Source: Azospirillum sp. 412522 (lineage in GTDB: Bacteria; Pseudomonadota; Alphaproteobacteria; Azospirillales; Azospirillaceae). Taken from it: DNA of 64,000 nucleotides. The DNA is taken from positions 127,762 through 191,761 of the forward strand of contig NZ_RWIJ01000004.1 in the NCBI RefSeq assembly GCF_019805165.1, given 5' to 3'. The notes under the pieces were generated by a model that saw only the letters and a list, made by a program, of their open reading frames with translations, ran no database searches and was not told the DNA's origin. A program made the translations under genes and the position numbers. Position 1 is the first letter of the stretch, and the number at the start of each line of letters is the position of its first letter. Positions 7,983 to 16,676 of the stretch are shown in pieces.

Positions 7983-8321
7983 TCAGGCGGCGATCTGGTT
8001 GATGCTGCGGCAGCGCGACTCGAAACCGTCGGAGATGAATTCGGGGCGCTTGTAATAGCCCTTGATCCAGCTCGCCAGCAGGCAGAGTTCCTCCAGCTTC
8101 ACCAGCTCGTCCAGCGTCCCCTCGGGGAAGCGGATGGTGAAGCTTTCGGAGATGTATTCCAGAACCTGCTCGACCTGGTCGATCGACAGCTGGATGTCGG
8201 TCTCCAGCGTCGCATTGCGGGTCAGCAGAGCCTCGTCGACCCCGTATTCATCACGGATCAGCTTCACGATCCAGCGGAACATGTGCATCCAGTTGGACAC
8301 ACCTTCGATCGACTTGCTCAT
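7983..8321 (-). CDS. Acyl-carrier-protein-like small protein
   Basis: 112 residues, mostly helical and acidic. Residues 22-65 (YGVDEALLTRNATLETDIQL, then SIDQVEQVLEYISESF) follow the ACP pattern of helix, acidic turn, Ser-Ile/Leu-Asp, helix. Ser46 is placed where phosphopantetheine attaches in DSL motifs, though the preceding Asp is replaced by Leu. It resembles ACP-like families such as DUF1493 more than FabC-type ACP. No ketosynthase or acyltransferase is nearby; its only partner is the GH1 gene one base downstream. ATG 8321 matches the start of conserved-looking sequence; the Shine-Dalgarno is weak. The role is unknown. Confidence 0.65.
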   Translation of the reverse strand: MSKSIEGVSNWMHMFRWIVKLIRDEYGVDEALLTRNATLETDIQLSIDQVEQVLEYISESFTIRFPEGTLDELVKLEELCLLASWIKGYYKRPEFISDGFESRCRSINQIAA

Positions 8322-8590
8322 CGCGACGCTCGGTTTCGGGTTGCGCGAAAGGGGTAGCAGCAGGGACTGTACGCACGGATCGTTAAAGAATAACGCAGGT
8401 CCCATCGGGGTCTCCAGCCCGGCGCGGCGACGGGCCGCGTAGGATTTGCCACCTGCACGGGCAGCGGCGGCCTTGTGGTGCCCGGATCTTGTGCAGGGAG
8501 CGGGCGGGACGCCGTTGCTATCCGCGATCCGGCAGGGCGGCACGCCCCATGCACGGCGAGGCCGATCCATCGGACAGCGAGGCTTCCGCC

Positions 8591-9955
8591 ATGAAAAGCG
8601 CCATCACCCCGGACGTCCATCCCGTCGACGAGGTGCTGCCGTTCTGGCGGCTGCTGGCGCTGGGGCTGCAGCATGTGCTGGTGATGTATGCCGGGGCCAT
8701 CGCGGTTCCGCTGATCGTCGGCGGCGCGCTGAAGCTGCCGAAGGATCAGGTCGCCATGCTGATCAACGCCGACCTGTTCGCCTGCGGCGTGGTCACGCTG
8801 ATCCAGGCGGTGGGCTTCTGGCGTTTCGGCATCCGCCTGCCGGTGATGATGGGCGTCACCTTCGCCGCCGTCGGCCCGATGGTGGCGATGGCGGCCAACC
8901 CGTCGCTGGGGCTGCTGGGCATCTACGGCGCGGTGATCGGCTCGGGCATCTTCGCCATCCTGGCGGCGCCGCTGGTCGGCCGGCTGCTGCCGCTGTTCCC
9001 GCCGGTGGTGACCGGCAGCGTCATCGCCATCATCGGCGTCTCACTGATGCGGGTGGGGGTGGGCTGGGCCGGCGGCGGCGTCGGCAACCCGCGATTCGGC
9101 GACCCGGCCTTCCTGGGCGTGGCCGCCTTCGTGCTGCTGGCGATCCTGGCGCTGATGAAGCATGGTCGCGGATTCGTCCGCAACGTCGCGGTGCTGCTGG
9201 GGCTGGTCGCCGGCATGGCGCTGGCGATGGCGCTGGGCATGGTCGATTTCAAAGGGCTGGCGGAGGCGCCGTGGGTGGCGCCGGTCCGGCCCTTCCAGTT
9301 CGGCCTGCCGGTGTTCGACCCCGTCGCCATCCTGACCATGTCGCTGGTGATGATCGTGGTGATGATCGAATCGACCGGCATGTTCCTGGCCATCGGCGAC
9401 ATGGTCGGCCGCCCGGTGAGCCGGGAGGATCTGGTCCGCGGCCTGCGCACCGACGGGTTGGGCACGCTGATCGGCGGCGTGTTCAACACCTTCCCCTATA
9501 CGTCCTTCTCGCAGAATGTCGGGCTGGTCGGGGTGACGGGCGTCCGCAGCCGCTGGGTCTGCGCGGCGGGCGGGCTGATCCTGCTGCTGCTGGGGCTGCT
9601 GCCGAAGCTGGCCCATGTGGTGGCCTCGGTGCCGGCCTTCGTGCTGGGCGGGGCCGGGCTGGTGATGTTCGGCATGGTGGCGGCGACCGGCGTGAAGATC
9701 CTGGCGCAGGTCGATTTCACCGGCCGGCGCGAGAATTTGATCGTCGTGGCGGTCAGCGTCGGCGTCGGGCTGATCCCGCTGGTGTCGGACAAGTTCTTCT
9801 CGCAGATGCCGGCCTTCCTGTCGCCGCTGCTGCACAGCGGCATCCTGCTCGGCACCCTGACGGCGGTGGCGCTGAACTGGTACTTCAACGGGCTGGCGAG
9901 CGCCGACCGCGCCCGCCACGACGTTGCAGCCGCCGCGCACGGGGCGGAGGCTTAA
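8591..9955 (+). CDS. NCS2 uracil/xanthine-uric acid permease
   Basis: 454 residues with about 12-14 hydrophobic segments. HVLVMYAGAIAVPLIVGGAL and GIRLPVMMGVTFAAVGPM near the N-terminus, and the signature FPYTSFSQNVGLVGVTGVRSR (QNxGxxxxTGVxSR) in the middle place it in the NCS2 nucleobase transporters, closest in style to the UacT/XanQ/PucK xanthine-urate branch. It is a proton-coupled importer in the inner membrane. ATG 8591 gives the standard N-terminus; the 34 extra in-frame codons upstream are Arg-rich and not family-like. Its stop overlaps that of the convergent DMT gene. No purine catabolic gene is in the window. Confidence 0.9.
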   Translation: MKSAITPDVHPVDEVLPFWRLLALGLQHVLVMYAGAIAVPLIVGGALKLPKDQVAMLINADLFACGVVTLIQAVGFWRFGIRLPVMMGVTFAAVGPMVAMAANPSLGLLGIYGAVIGSGIFAILAAPLVGRLLPLFPPVVTGSVIAIIGVSLMRVGVGWAGGGVGNPRFGDPAFLGVAAFVLLAILALMKHGRGFVRNVAVLLGLVAGMALAMALGMVDFKGLAEAPWVAPVRPFQFGLPVFDPVAILTMSLVMIVVMIESTGMFLAIGDMVGRPVSREDLVRGLRTDGLGTLIGGVFNTFPYTSFSQNVGLVGVTGVRSRWVCAAGGLILLLLGLLPKLAHVVASVPAFVLGGAGLVMFGMVAATGVKILAQVDFTGRRENLIVVAVSVGVGLIPLVSDKFFSQMPAFLSPLLHSGILLGTLTAVALNWYFNGLASADRARHDVAAAAHGAEA

Positions 9956-10905
9956 GGCCGCCGCAGCAGATCCTTGCTGGCGAGCAGCGACCCGCCGGCG
10001 ATCAGGGCGCAGGATACCCAGATGATCCCCGAATTGGGGGCGAGGCCGAACAGGACCAGAAGCAGGGTCGACAGCAGGGGCGCCAGATAGGACAGCGCCC
10101 CCAGCGCCCGGATGTCGCCGTGGCGTACGCCATAGTCCCAGACGAAGAAGGCCGCCCCCACCGGTCCCAGCCCCAGCAGCAGCATCGCTCCCCAGCCGGC
10201 GGCGCTCTCCGGCCACACCGTTTGCTCCAGCGCCAGATGGCAGAGCAGCGACAGGATTGCGGTGACGAGGCAGAAGGCGCTGACCGCATCGGTCGGCGCC
10301 TCGCCGATCTGGCCCAGCCGGCGGCGCAGCACCGAATAGCCGGCCCAGGTGACGGCGCTGGCCAGGGCGGCGGCATAGCCCGGCAGATGCGCCGGGTCGA
10401 TGGAAAGACCGGTTCCCGCGGTTCCGGTCCCGCCGCGCGCGATCAGCAGCGCGGTGCCCGCCAGTCCGGCGACGGCGCCGCCGACATGCCACGCCCGCAG
10501 GCGCTCTCCCGGCAGCAGGGCGGAGAACAGCACGATCAGCAGCGGCCACAGGTAGTTGATCAGATTGGCCTCCACCGGCGGTGCCGCCTGCAAGGCCATG
10601 AAATAAAGGAAGTGGAAGCCGAACAGACCACCCACCCCCAACGCCCAGGCGGCGGCCGGCTGGCGGAAATAGCGCAGGGGATTGTCGCCGCGCGACGCGG
10701 TCCAGCCGCTGCCGACCAGGAAGGCCAGCAGGAAGGAGGTCGCCACCAGCTGGAACGGCGGCACCATGGAGGCCAGGGTCGCCAGCGGGGCCAGCGTCGC
10801 CCACAGCAGGATGGCGATGAAGCCGACCAGCGTGGCGCGGTTGGCGGAGCGGCGGTCCGCCACACCGGAGGAGGGGGCGGAGGAGGGGGTGGACGAGGCG
10901 GTCAT
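9952..10905 (-). CDS. DMT/EamA-family exporter (YddG-like)
   Basis: 317 residues with ten predicted helices in two EamA halves. Motifs such as FLYFMALQAAPPVEANLINYLWPLLIVLFS and AAFFVWDYGVRHGDIRALGALSYLAPLLSTLLL fit the aromatic amino-acid exporter (YddG-like) branch of the drug/metabolite transporter superfamily. It probably exports amino acids or related small metabolites from the inner membrane. ATG 10905 is preferred because the 34 residues upstream are unlike the family. The stop codon overlaps that of the permease on the other strand (TTAA at 9952-9955), so the two genes are tail-to-tail with no terminator between them. Confidence 0.85.
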   Translation of the reverse strand: MTASSTPSSAPSSGVADRRSANRATLVGFIAILLWATLAPLATLASMVPPFQLVATSFLLAFLVGSGWTASRGDNPLRYFRQPAAAWALGVGGLFGFHFLYFMALQAAPPVEANLINYLWPLLIVLFSALLPGERLRAWHVGGAVAGLAGTALLIARGGTGTAGTGLSIDPAHLPGYAAALASAVTWAGYSVLRRRLGQIGEAPTDAVSAFCLVTAILSLLCHLALEQTVWPESAAGWGAMLLLGLGPVGAAFFVWDYGVRHGDIRALGALSYLAPLLSTLLLVLFGLAPNSGIIWVSCALIAGGSLLASKDLLRRP

Positions 10906-11018
10906 CGGGTGTATCGGTCGGTTGGCGCGAAGGAGGCGACCATAGCCGGCCGGCGGGGGGCTGTCTTGACCGGAACTCCGCCGCGGATTGACCGGAACTC
11001 CGGCCACCCATCAATGGC

Positions 11019-13088
11019 TTATGCCGTCATCGGAAGCACCTCGTCGCGGGCGAAGGTGGTCATCACCATCGCCTCCGCCGCTTCCGCCGCCAGGGGGTGC
11101 GAGATCAGGAAGCCTTGCAGGCAGTCGCAGCCGGCCTCCGCCAGCCAATGGCGCTGCTCGGCGGTTTCCACCCCCTCCGCCACGGTGGACAGCAGAAGCC
11201 GCTGGGCGAGCGCAATGACGGTGGAGGCGATGTCGGGGGCGTGCGGCAGGTCGTTGACGAAGCTGCGGTCGATCTTCAGCACGTCCACCGGCAGCTGGCG
11301 CAGATAGGCCAGCGAGGAATAGCCGGTGCCGAAATCGTCGATGGCGATCCGAACCCCCAACCCCCGCAGCCGGTTCAGCGTCGGCAGATGGTGGCGCACG
11401 TCCTTCATGATGACGGTCTCGGTGATCTCCAGCTCCAGCAAATGGGGCGGCGTGCCATGGCGCTGCAACACCTGTTCGACCAGCCGGGCGAAGCCGGGGT
11501 CGGCAAGCTGGCGGGCCGAGACGTTGACCGCCACCGGCACCGGGCCGTGGTCCAGCGCCCAGCGGGTCGCGGTGCGGCAGGCCTCCTCCAGCACCCAGCG
11601 GCCGATCTCGATGATCAGGCCGGTGTCCTCGGCGACCGGGATGAAATCGGCCGGGGAGACCGCCGTTCCCTCGTGCCGCCAGCGGATCAGCGCCTCGAAA
11701 CCGGTCAGTTTGCCGCTCGCCGCCTCGATCTTCGGCTGATAGACCAGCTCGAAAGCCCTGGCCGCGATCGCTTCGCGCAGGCCGGACTCCAGCCGAAGGC
11801 GGTTCTCGGCCCGGTCGGTCATGTCGCGGGTATAGAAGACGAAGCGGTCGCCGCCTGCCGCCTTGGCCGCCTGCATCGCCGAATCGGCCATCCGCATCAG
11901 ACCGGTGCCGTCCGGCGTCCCGCCGGTCGTCCCCAAGGGATGAACGGCGATGCCGATGCTGGCGGTGACGTGGACGCGATGGTCCCCCACCTCGCTCAGG
12001 GAGGACAGGCTGTCCAGCAGCCGTTGCGCCACCATCGCCGCCTCGTCCCGGTCGGCCACGCGTTCCAGCACCACCAGGAACTCGTCGCCGCCCAGCCGGC
12101 CGACGGTATCGCAGCGGCGCACGCTGGCGCCCAGCCGCTCCGCCACCCGGCAGAGCATCAGGTCGCCGACGCCGTGCCCCAGGCTGTCGTTGATCCGCTT
12201 GAAGCGGTCGAGGTCGACATACAGCACCGCCAGCCGGCCGGCGTCCGGCTCCTTCGCCCGGCTCGCCAGCTCGATGGCGTGGCCCAGCCGGTCGAGCAGC
12301 AGCGCGCGGTTCGCCAGCCCGGTCAACGGGCAGCGCGTCGCCAGCCGCCGCAGCTCGTCATGCTCGCGTTCCAGCAGGGTCAGGGTGTGGTTGAAGCGGG
12401 CGATGACGAAGCCAAGCTCGTCGTCGGCATGGCCGCGCGGCACCGAAAGCGGCTGGCCGTAGGGCTTCTCCGGATCGATGCGCGCCACCGCGCGGCCGAT
12501 CTGGAGCAGCGGCCGGGTCAGCAGCCGGTGGAACACCGCCGCCATCGCCAGTCCGATCAACAGGTTGCGCAGGGTCCCCGCCAACAGCGCCGCCGAGACG
12601 TAGGCGAGGAAGCCGGCCGCCGCGCGCCGGGTGTCGATGCCGACGACCAGCTGTCCGATCCGGGATCCGTCCGCCGCCCGCGGCCCGGCCGCCGGGGTTG
12701 GCAGATCGTGCGTCACCACCGGCCGGTCGATGAACAGCAGCGCCGTCGCCGCGTGCTCCAACAGGGTCGCCGGCTGGCCGGGCGGGCGTTCGCGGCGGGC
12801 CAGCAGAGTGCCGTCGCCCAGCCGGATCTCGGCCCAGGCGGCGTTGGCGCGGACCATTCCCTGCAGGATCTGTCCCGCCAGCTCCGCGTCGATCAGCCAG
12901 GCGGCGCTGGCCGCCGGCCCCTCGACCAGCGCGACGACATCCTTCACCTGTGCCAGCGCCATGGCCCGTTCGCGGCTCGCGGTCCAGGCAAATTCGGCTG
13001 CGGTGATGGTCAGGCCGATGACGAAGGCGGCGAGAACCGCGTGAATCGCCTGCTTCAGCGTCAGGCTGCGCAGGACTGGGATCGCCAT
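11019..13088 (-). CDS. Membrane GGDEF-EAL protein (c-di-GMP turnover)
   Basis: 689 residues. An N-terminal helix (about 8-30) and a second one (about 165-195) enclose a periplasmic region. A HAMP-like stretch and a short coiled coil follow. The GGDEF domain (about 270-425) has intact RLGGDEF and an intact inhibitory RxxD site (RRCD) five residues before it. The EAL domain (about 445-680) keeps FEALIRW, NVSARQL, EITETVIM, IDDFGTGYSS, KIDRSFV and VAEGVET. Both c-di-GMP synthesis and hydrolysis are therefore possible on sequence grounds. ATG 13088 is chosen because GAGGAAACGG lies upstream. It may tune the motility systems found later in the window. Confidence 0.93.
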   Translation of the reverse strand: MAIPVLRSLTLKQAIHAVLAAFVIGLTITAAEFAWTASRERAMALAQVKDVVALVEGPAASAAWLIDAELAGQILQGMVRANAAWAEIRLGDGTLLARRERPPGQPATLLEHAATALLFIDRPVVTHDLPTPAAGPRAADGSRIGQLVVGIDTRRAAAGFLAYVSAALLAGTLRNLLIGLAMAAVFHRLLTRPLLQIGRAVARIDPEKPYGQPLSVPRGHADDELGFVIARFNHTLTLLEREHDELRRLATRCPLTGLANRALLLDRLGHAIELASRAKEPDAGRLAVLYVDLDRFKRINDSLGHGVGDLMLCRVAERLGASVRRCDTVGRLGGDEFLVVLERVADRDEAAMVAQRLLDSLSSLSEVGDHRVHVTASIGIAVHPLGTTGGTPDGTGLMRMADSAMQAAKAAGGDRFVFYTRDMTDRAENRLRLESGLREAIAARAFELVYQPKIEAASGKLTGFEALIRWRHEGTAVSPADFIPVAEDTGLIIEIGRWVLEEACRTATRWALDHGPVPVAVNVSARQLADPGFARLVEQVLQRHGTPPHLLELEITETVIMKDVRHHLPTLNRLRGLGVRIAIDDFGTGYSSLAYLRQLPVDVLKIDRSFVNDLPHAPDIASTVIALAQRLLLSTVAEGVETAEQRHWLAEAGCDCLQGFLISHPLAAEAAEAMVMTTFARDEVLPMTA

Positions 13089-13229
13089 CGCACCGTTTCC
13101 TCGGCCGGGTGTTTCGCACCACCCTCTCTGCCGGGGGTAATCCATTCGGCAAGAGGGTGAACCGGAGCATTAGTGGGGCGGGCGATGACCGGGGCGCGGC
13201 GGTTCTATGAAATTTTTGTAACCGGCGCG

Positions 13230-13408
13230 GGGCTTCTATTGCTGAGAACGCATATTGCTGCATGGGCCCATTCCTGTGGCGCATGGCTACCATTCAGCAT
13301 TGGTAATACCAGTTCGTGTGCGCCGCAGCATATCCTGCCCTTGCCCATTCTCGGGGCGTTTCCTCCCTAAACTACAGGGCCGCGCAATTGCGCGGCCCTT
13401 TTCTTTTC
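13230..13408 (+). ncRNA. Candidate structured small RNA with intrinsic terminator
   Basis: The gap between two minus-strand genes holds, on the plus strand, a 10-bp stem (13274-13283 with 13319-13328, one G-U pair). It encloses a stem-loop TACCA-N8-TGGTA (13288-13305). A single-stranded stretch with TTTCCTCCCT (a CCUCC anti-Shine-Dalgarno-like motif) follows, then a strong terminator ending in TTTTCTTTT. No ORF with a ribosome site fits. The 5' end is not defined; a weak promoter (TTTGTA, 16 bp, TATTGC) may lie around 13213-13240. Polarity follows from the T-tract, which exists only on this strand. Confidence 0.5.
13376..13408 (+). terminator. Strong rho-independent terminator
   Basis: Perfect 10-bp stem AGGGCCGCGC / GCGCGGCCCT with an AATT loop and tail TTTCTTTTCC. 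No plus-strand protein gene precedes it, so it ends an unannotated transcript (the candidate small RNA). Confidence 0.85.
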
Positions 13409-13428
13409 CGAGAACGGGCGGGAGAGGG

Positions 13429-14064
13429 TCAGACCCGGCGGGCGAGCGCCAGCAGGCCGCCGGCGCCGATCATCAGGCCGCCGGTCAGCCGGTTCAGCGA
13501 CTTGGCTGCCGACACGGTGGTCAGCTTCGCGGCCAACCGGTCGCCGCCGGTAGCGTAGGCCATGATCCAGCCGAACTCGATCACCACCATGGTGGCGACC
13601 AGCGCCATCAGCTGCGGCGCCAGCGGGGCGGCGGCGTCGATGAATTGTGGAAACAGCGCGCCCATGAAGACCAGGGCCTTGGGGTTGCTGAAAGCCACCA
13701 GCGCACCGCGCAGGAACAGGCGGACGGCCGTGCCCTCGCCGGACGCGGCCGTGGTGGCGTCACGCTCGCCGGGCTGCTCCACCGGCGCCCGCCACGCGGC
13801 GATGCCGAGCCAGGTCAGATAGGCCACGCCGGCCCAGCGCACGATCTCGAAGGCGAGGACGGAGGTGGAGAGCAGGGCGCCCAGCCCGAAGGCCGACAAG
13901 GCCGCCATCACCGCCAGCGCCGCGCACATGCCGGCCCCGCCCCAGGCGGCGCGGCGCGCGCCGAACCGCAGGCCCAGGCTCATCGCCAGCAGCATGTTGG
14001 GTCCCGGCGTCATCGAGATCACGAAGGCAGTGGCGAAGAAGAAGGCGAGCGTCTGCCACGTCAT
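13429..14064 (-). CDS. LysE/RhtB-family amino-acid exporter
   Basis: 211 residues with about six helices. The start MTWQTLAFFFATAFVISMTP followed by GPNMLLAMSLGLRFG is the LysE/RhtB signature (TPGP motif), and FSNPKALVFMGALFPQFID is the conserved central segment. It is an inner-membrane exporter of amino acids such as threonine or homoserine lactone-like compounds; the substrate is not determinable. ATG 14064 has TGAGG upstream and matches the family start. The long upstream extension in frame is not conserved-looking. It lies alone downstream of the caspase-like gene, 125 bp apart. Confidence 0.92.
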   Translation of the reverse strand: MTWQTLAFFFATAFVISMTPGPNMLLAMSLGLRFGARRAAWGGAGMCAALAVMAALSAFGLGALLSTSVLAFEIVRWAGVAYLTWLGIAAWRAPVEQPGERDATTAASGEGTAVRLFLRGALVAFSNPKALVFMGALFPQFIDAAAPLAPQLMALVATMVVIEFGWIMAYATGGDRLAAKLTTVSAAKSLNRLTGGLMIGAGGLLALARRV

Positions 14065-14189
14065 GGCTGGAAACCTCAAGACCGGGGAGGAGCGACAATC
14101 GGCCACACCACAGCAGCATGGGCCCGGTCCCGCCGCAAGCGGCGGCGGCGAAACGCAGCCATGCTCTTGAACCGGGTTCCCGCCGCAGG

Positions 14190-16379
14190 TCAGTGCGCCG
14201 TCGTCTGGACCTGCCAGGCCCGGAAGGCGAGGTTCGCCGAATCCTGGTCCGGCCGCTTGTAGGAGGCGAAGCGGCGGTCGCGGATCCGGCTGCGCGCCTC
14301 CTTCCACACGGCGTTCCAGTCGACGGCGCCGTCGGCCAGCAACCGCTCCTCGATGATGCCGAGCAGGGCTTCGTTGACGGTCGACACCCCGATGTTCTGC
14401 GTCGCCAGCACCAGCGCGTCGGGCGCGCGTTCCAGCGTGGCGCGCAGCCGCGTGTGCCCGCCGCAGGACCCCCAGAAGACCAGCGCCGTGGCCGGCGCGA
14501 TCTCGGTCATCGTGGCGTCCTCGTGATAGCTGTGGCCGCGATGGATGACGATGGACGGCGTCAGCCCTTCGCGCGCCATCCAGTCCCAGGCGGCGGCACG
14601 CCCGGCATCGCCGGCGCCGGGCACATCGGCGACGATGACGATGCGGCGTCCGTTGCGTTCCGGGCTGATGGCGACCGCGAAGCCGGACTGGCCGTGCAGC
14701 GCCCAGCCCTGTGCCCGGTGCTGGCGCAGGAACCCGCGGAAGGACGCCCGGCCGTCGGGATCGTCGTAGAAGGTCATCCGCTGCACGTTGATGCCGTTGC
14801 GGAACAGGCGCTGCCCGCTCAGGACCGGCAGGGCGGCCAGCGGATGGTGCTGGGGGAAGCGTTCCGCCTCGAAGGCGGGGCTGGCTTGCCGGCCGGACAG
14901 GCGTGCCGCGTGCAGGCTGCCCGCCAGCCCGATCATGCTCCGGGCCGGCGTGTCGCCGGTCCCGCCCCGGGCCGGCGTGTCGCCGGTCCCGCCCCGGGCC
15001 GGCGTGTCGCCGGTCCCGTTCCGGACGGCCACCTCGTGGATGGCAGCCCTTGCCGGCGGTTCGCCCGTGGCGCGGTAGCGGGTGGCCAGCTCGTCCTCAA
15101 GCACGGCGCGAATGGGGGGGCTGTCGAGATCCATGGCGTCGGCGATGGCGCCGATCACGACCGCGGTGTCGATCGCGGGGGGCTTCCCGTCGGCCGGCAG
15201 CAGGGCCCGCAGGCTCTCGCGCATCAGGTCCCGCGCGATGGCCGGGTTGGTGCCGAACAGGCTGGCCGCCCGTCCGCCACCGACCGTCGCGACGAAGAAC
15301 TCCGCCCACAACGGCCGTGTCCGCTCCTCGCGCGCGAGGTCGAGGAAACTGCGCTTCTCCAGCTTCACCTGGATCCGCAGGATGTTGACCAGCCCGTCGA
15401 GCGAGGAGGTGTAGAGCTGCGGCCCGGTCCGCGCGATCAGCCCGAGCAGATCCTCCGACGACAGCGCCATGGTGATGCGGAAGCGGTCGGCCGGCGGATC
15501 GTCGACCATGTCGTCGAGCAGCGCGCCGATCTTGGGCGCCATCGCCGCCGGATCGCGCGCCAGGGAGACCGCCAATGCCTTCGCCGCATGGATTTCCAGG
15601 GTCCGGAGATCCGTCTTCGGCAGGCGTTTGCGCAGTTCGTGCCGCGTCTCGTAGAAGGGCATGCCCCCCTCCAGCGAGCGCGTCAGCAGCCCGAGGTCGA
15701 GCGCGCGGGCGATGACCTCCTCCCCGCCGGGACGGGTGCTCAACTGGTCGGCGGCTCCGACCGCATCGAAAGGGGCCAGCGGGACCGCGTCGCGCAGGGC
15801 GGCCAGCGCCGCATCGCCGGGGAACAGGCTGGAGCAGCGGAACGCCTCGGCCGGCGACCGGCGGGCGAGCTCGGCGAAGGCCGCATCGCCGCCGAACAGG
15901 GCGTCGAGAACCGGCTGGCTCGCCGGCTCATGGTCGGCGCAGGCGGTCTGCCCTTCGATCGGCCGGCTGTCGGAGGCCCGGCTGTTGATGATCTGCTCGT
16001 CGGCCGCCCTGGCTTCGGCCATCCTGGCGGCTCTCGCCGCCTTCGCGGCGGCGGACCTGGCCTCGGCGGCCTGTGGATCGGCGTTCAGCGCATCGGGGGA
16101 CATGGCGCGAGGCAAGGCCGATCGCGGGGCAGGGGGCCTGGTAACGACAGGCTGCGCCTGAGCTTGCGGTCTGGGCCGGTCGGGCGCCATCAGTTCCGCC
16201 GCATGGATGGGCGCGGGCGGGGTCGGCAGCTCCGCCACGGCGATCGGGGCAGTCGTCTGCGCCGTGCCGAACGCCGGGAATCCGGCCGACAGCACTGCGC
16301 AGGCGGACAGCATCAGGCGGCGGGTCCATCGCGACGATGATGCCGCAGCAGGCACGGGGAGCAAACGACCGGTGAACAC
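14190..16379 (-). CDS. Large exported protein with C-terminal caspase-like His-Cys region
   Basis: 729 residues, GTG start. A signal peptide (RWTRRLMLSACAVLSAGFPA, cut near TAQ) is followed by an Ala/Pro-rich region (45-130), a helical body (150-440), and a short tandem repeat of GTGDTPARG. The C-terminal domain (about 500-729) has strands and motifs like clan CD peptidases: IVIHRGHSYH (His616) and ALVFWGSCGGHTRL (Cys639), spaced as the catalytic His and Cys of caspases and CHAT proteases. I do not recognise a named family. An alternative is a non-catalytic caspase-fold protein. It is divergent from a DUF1194 protein, also exported. The Shine-Dalgarno is weak, so the start may be the ATG at 16313. 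Confidence 0.65.
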   Translation of the reverse strand: MFTGRLLPVPAAASSSRWTRRLMLSACAVLSAGFPAFGTAQTTAPIAVAELPTPPAPIHAAELMAPDRPRPQAQAQPVVTRPPAPRSALPRAMSPDALNADPQAAEARSAAAKAARAARMAEARAADEQIINSRASDSRPIEGQTACADHEPASQPVLDALFGGDAAFAELARRSPAEAFRCSSLFPGDAALAALRDAVPLAPFDAVGAADQLSTRPGGEEVIARALDLGLLTRSLEGGMPFYETRHELRKRLPKTDLRTLEIHAAKALAVSLARDPAAMAPKIGALLDDMVDDPPADRFRITMALSSEDLLGLIARTGPQLYTSSLDGLVNILRIQVKLEKRSFLDLAREERTRPLWAEFFVATVGGGRAASLFGTNPAIARDLMRESLRALLPADGKPPAIDTAVVIGAIADAMDLDSPPIRAVLEDELATRYRATGEPPARAAIHEVAVRNGTGDTPARGGTGDTPARGGTGDTPARSMIGLAGSLHAARLSGRQASPAFEAERFPQHHPLAALPVLSGQRLFRNGINVQRMTFYDDPDGRASFRGFLRQHRAQGWALHGQSGFAVAISPERNGRRIVIVADVPGAGDAGRAAAWDWMAREGLTPSIVIHRGHSYHEDATMTEIAPATALVFWGSCGGHTRLRATLERAPDALVLATQNIGVSTVNEALLGIIEERLLADGAVDWNAVWKEARSRIRDRRFASYKRPDQDSANLAFRAWQVQTTAH
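14941..15021. repeat. Three tandem 27-bp repeats inside the caspase-like gene
   Basis: Units at 14941-14967, 14968-14994 and 14995-15021. The first two are identical; the third differs at two bases near its end. In frame they encode GTGDTPARG-type nonapeptides. The unit length is a multiple of three, so copy number can change without a frameshift. Confidence 0.95.
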
Positions 16380-16676
16380 GTCGATGGCTGCTTCGAAGAT
16401 TGGACACTGGCGGGTCGGGATAGCGCCGACCTGACGGCTTACCCCTTAAGGCTTAGCGTATGCAGGCAACATCGGCTTTGTCACCCGTTACCCGCAGCCC
16501 GCCTGCATATTCCTGTATTTTGTCCCGCCGTCCCGGCGGCGGAGTACCCCGCACTGGCCGTCCGACCGGTTCGGAATAGCCCAGTGAAGCATGGACAGGA
16601 AACCTTCGCGTACCAATCCTCAATCCTTCGTCCGGCGCGCAAGGCCGGAGAACCGGCGGCTGGATGGAGGGTGCGT

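Noticed and set aside
14941-15021. CRISPR array
   Set aside because: The 27-bp repeats are directly adjacent with no spacers, and they are in frame within a gene.
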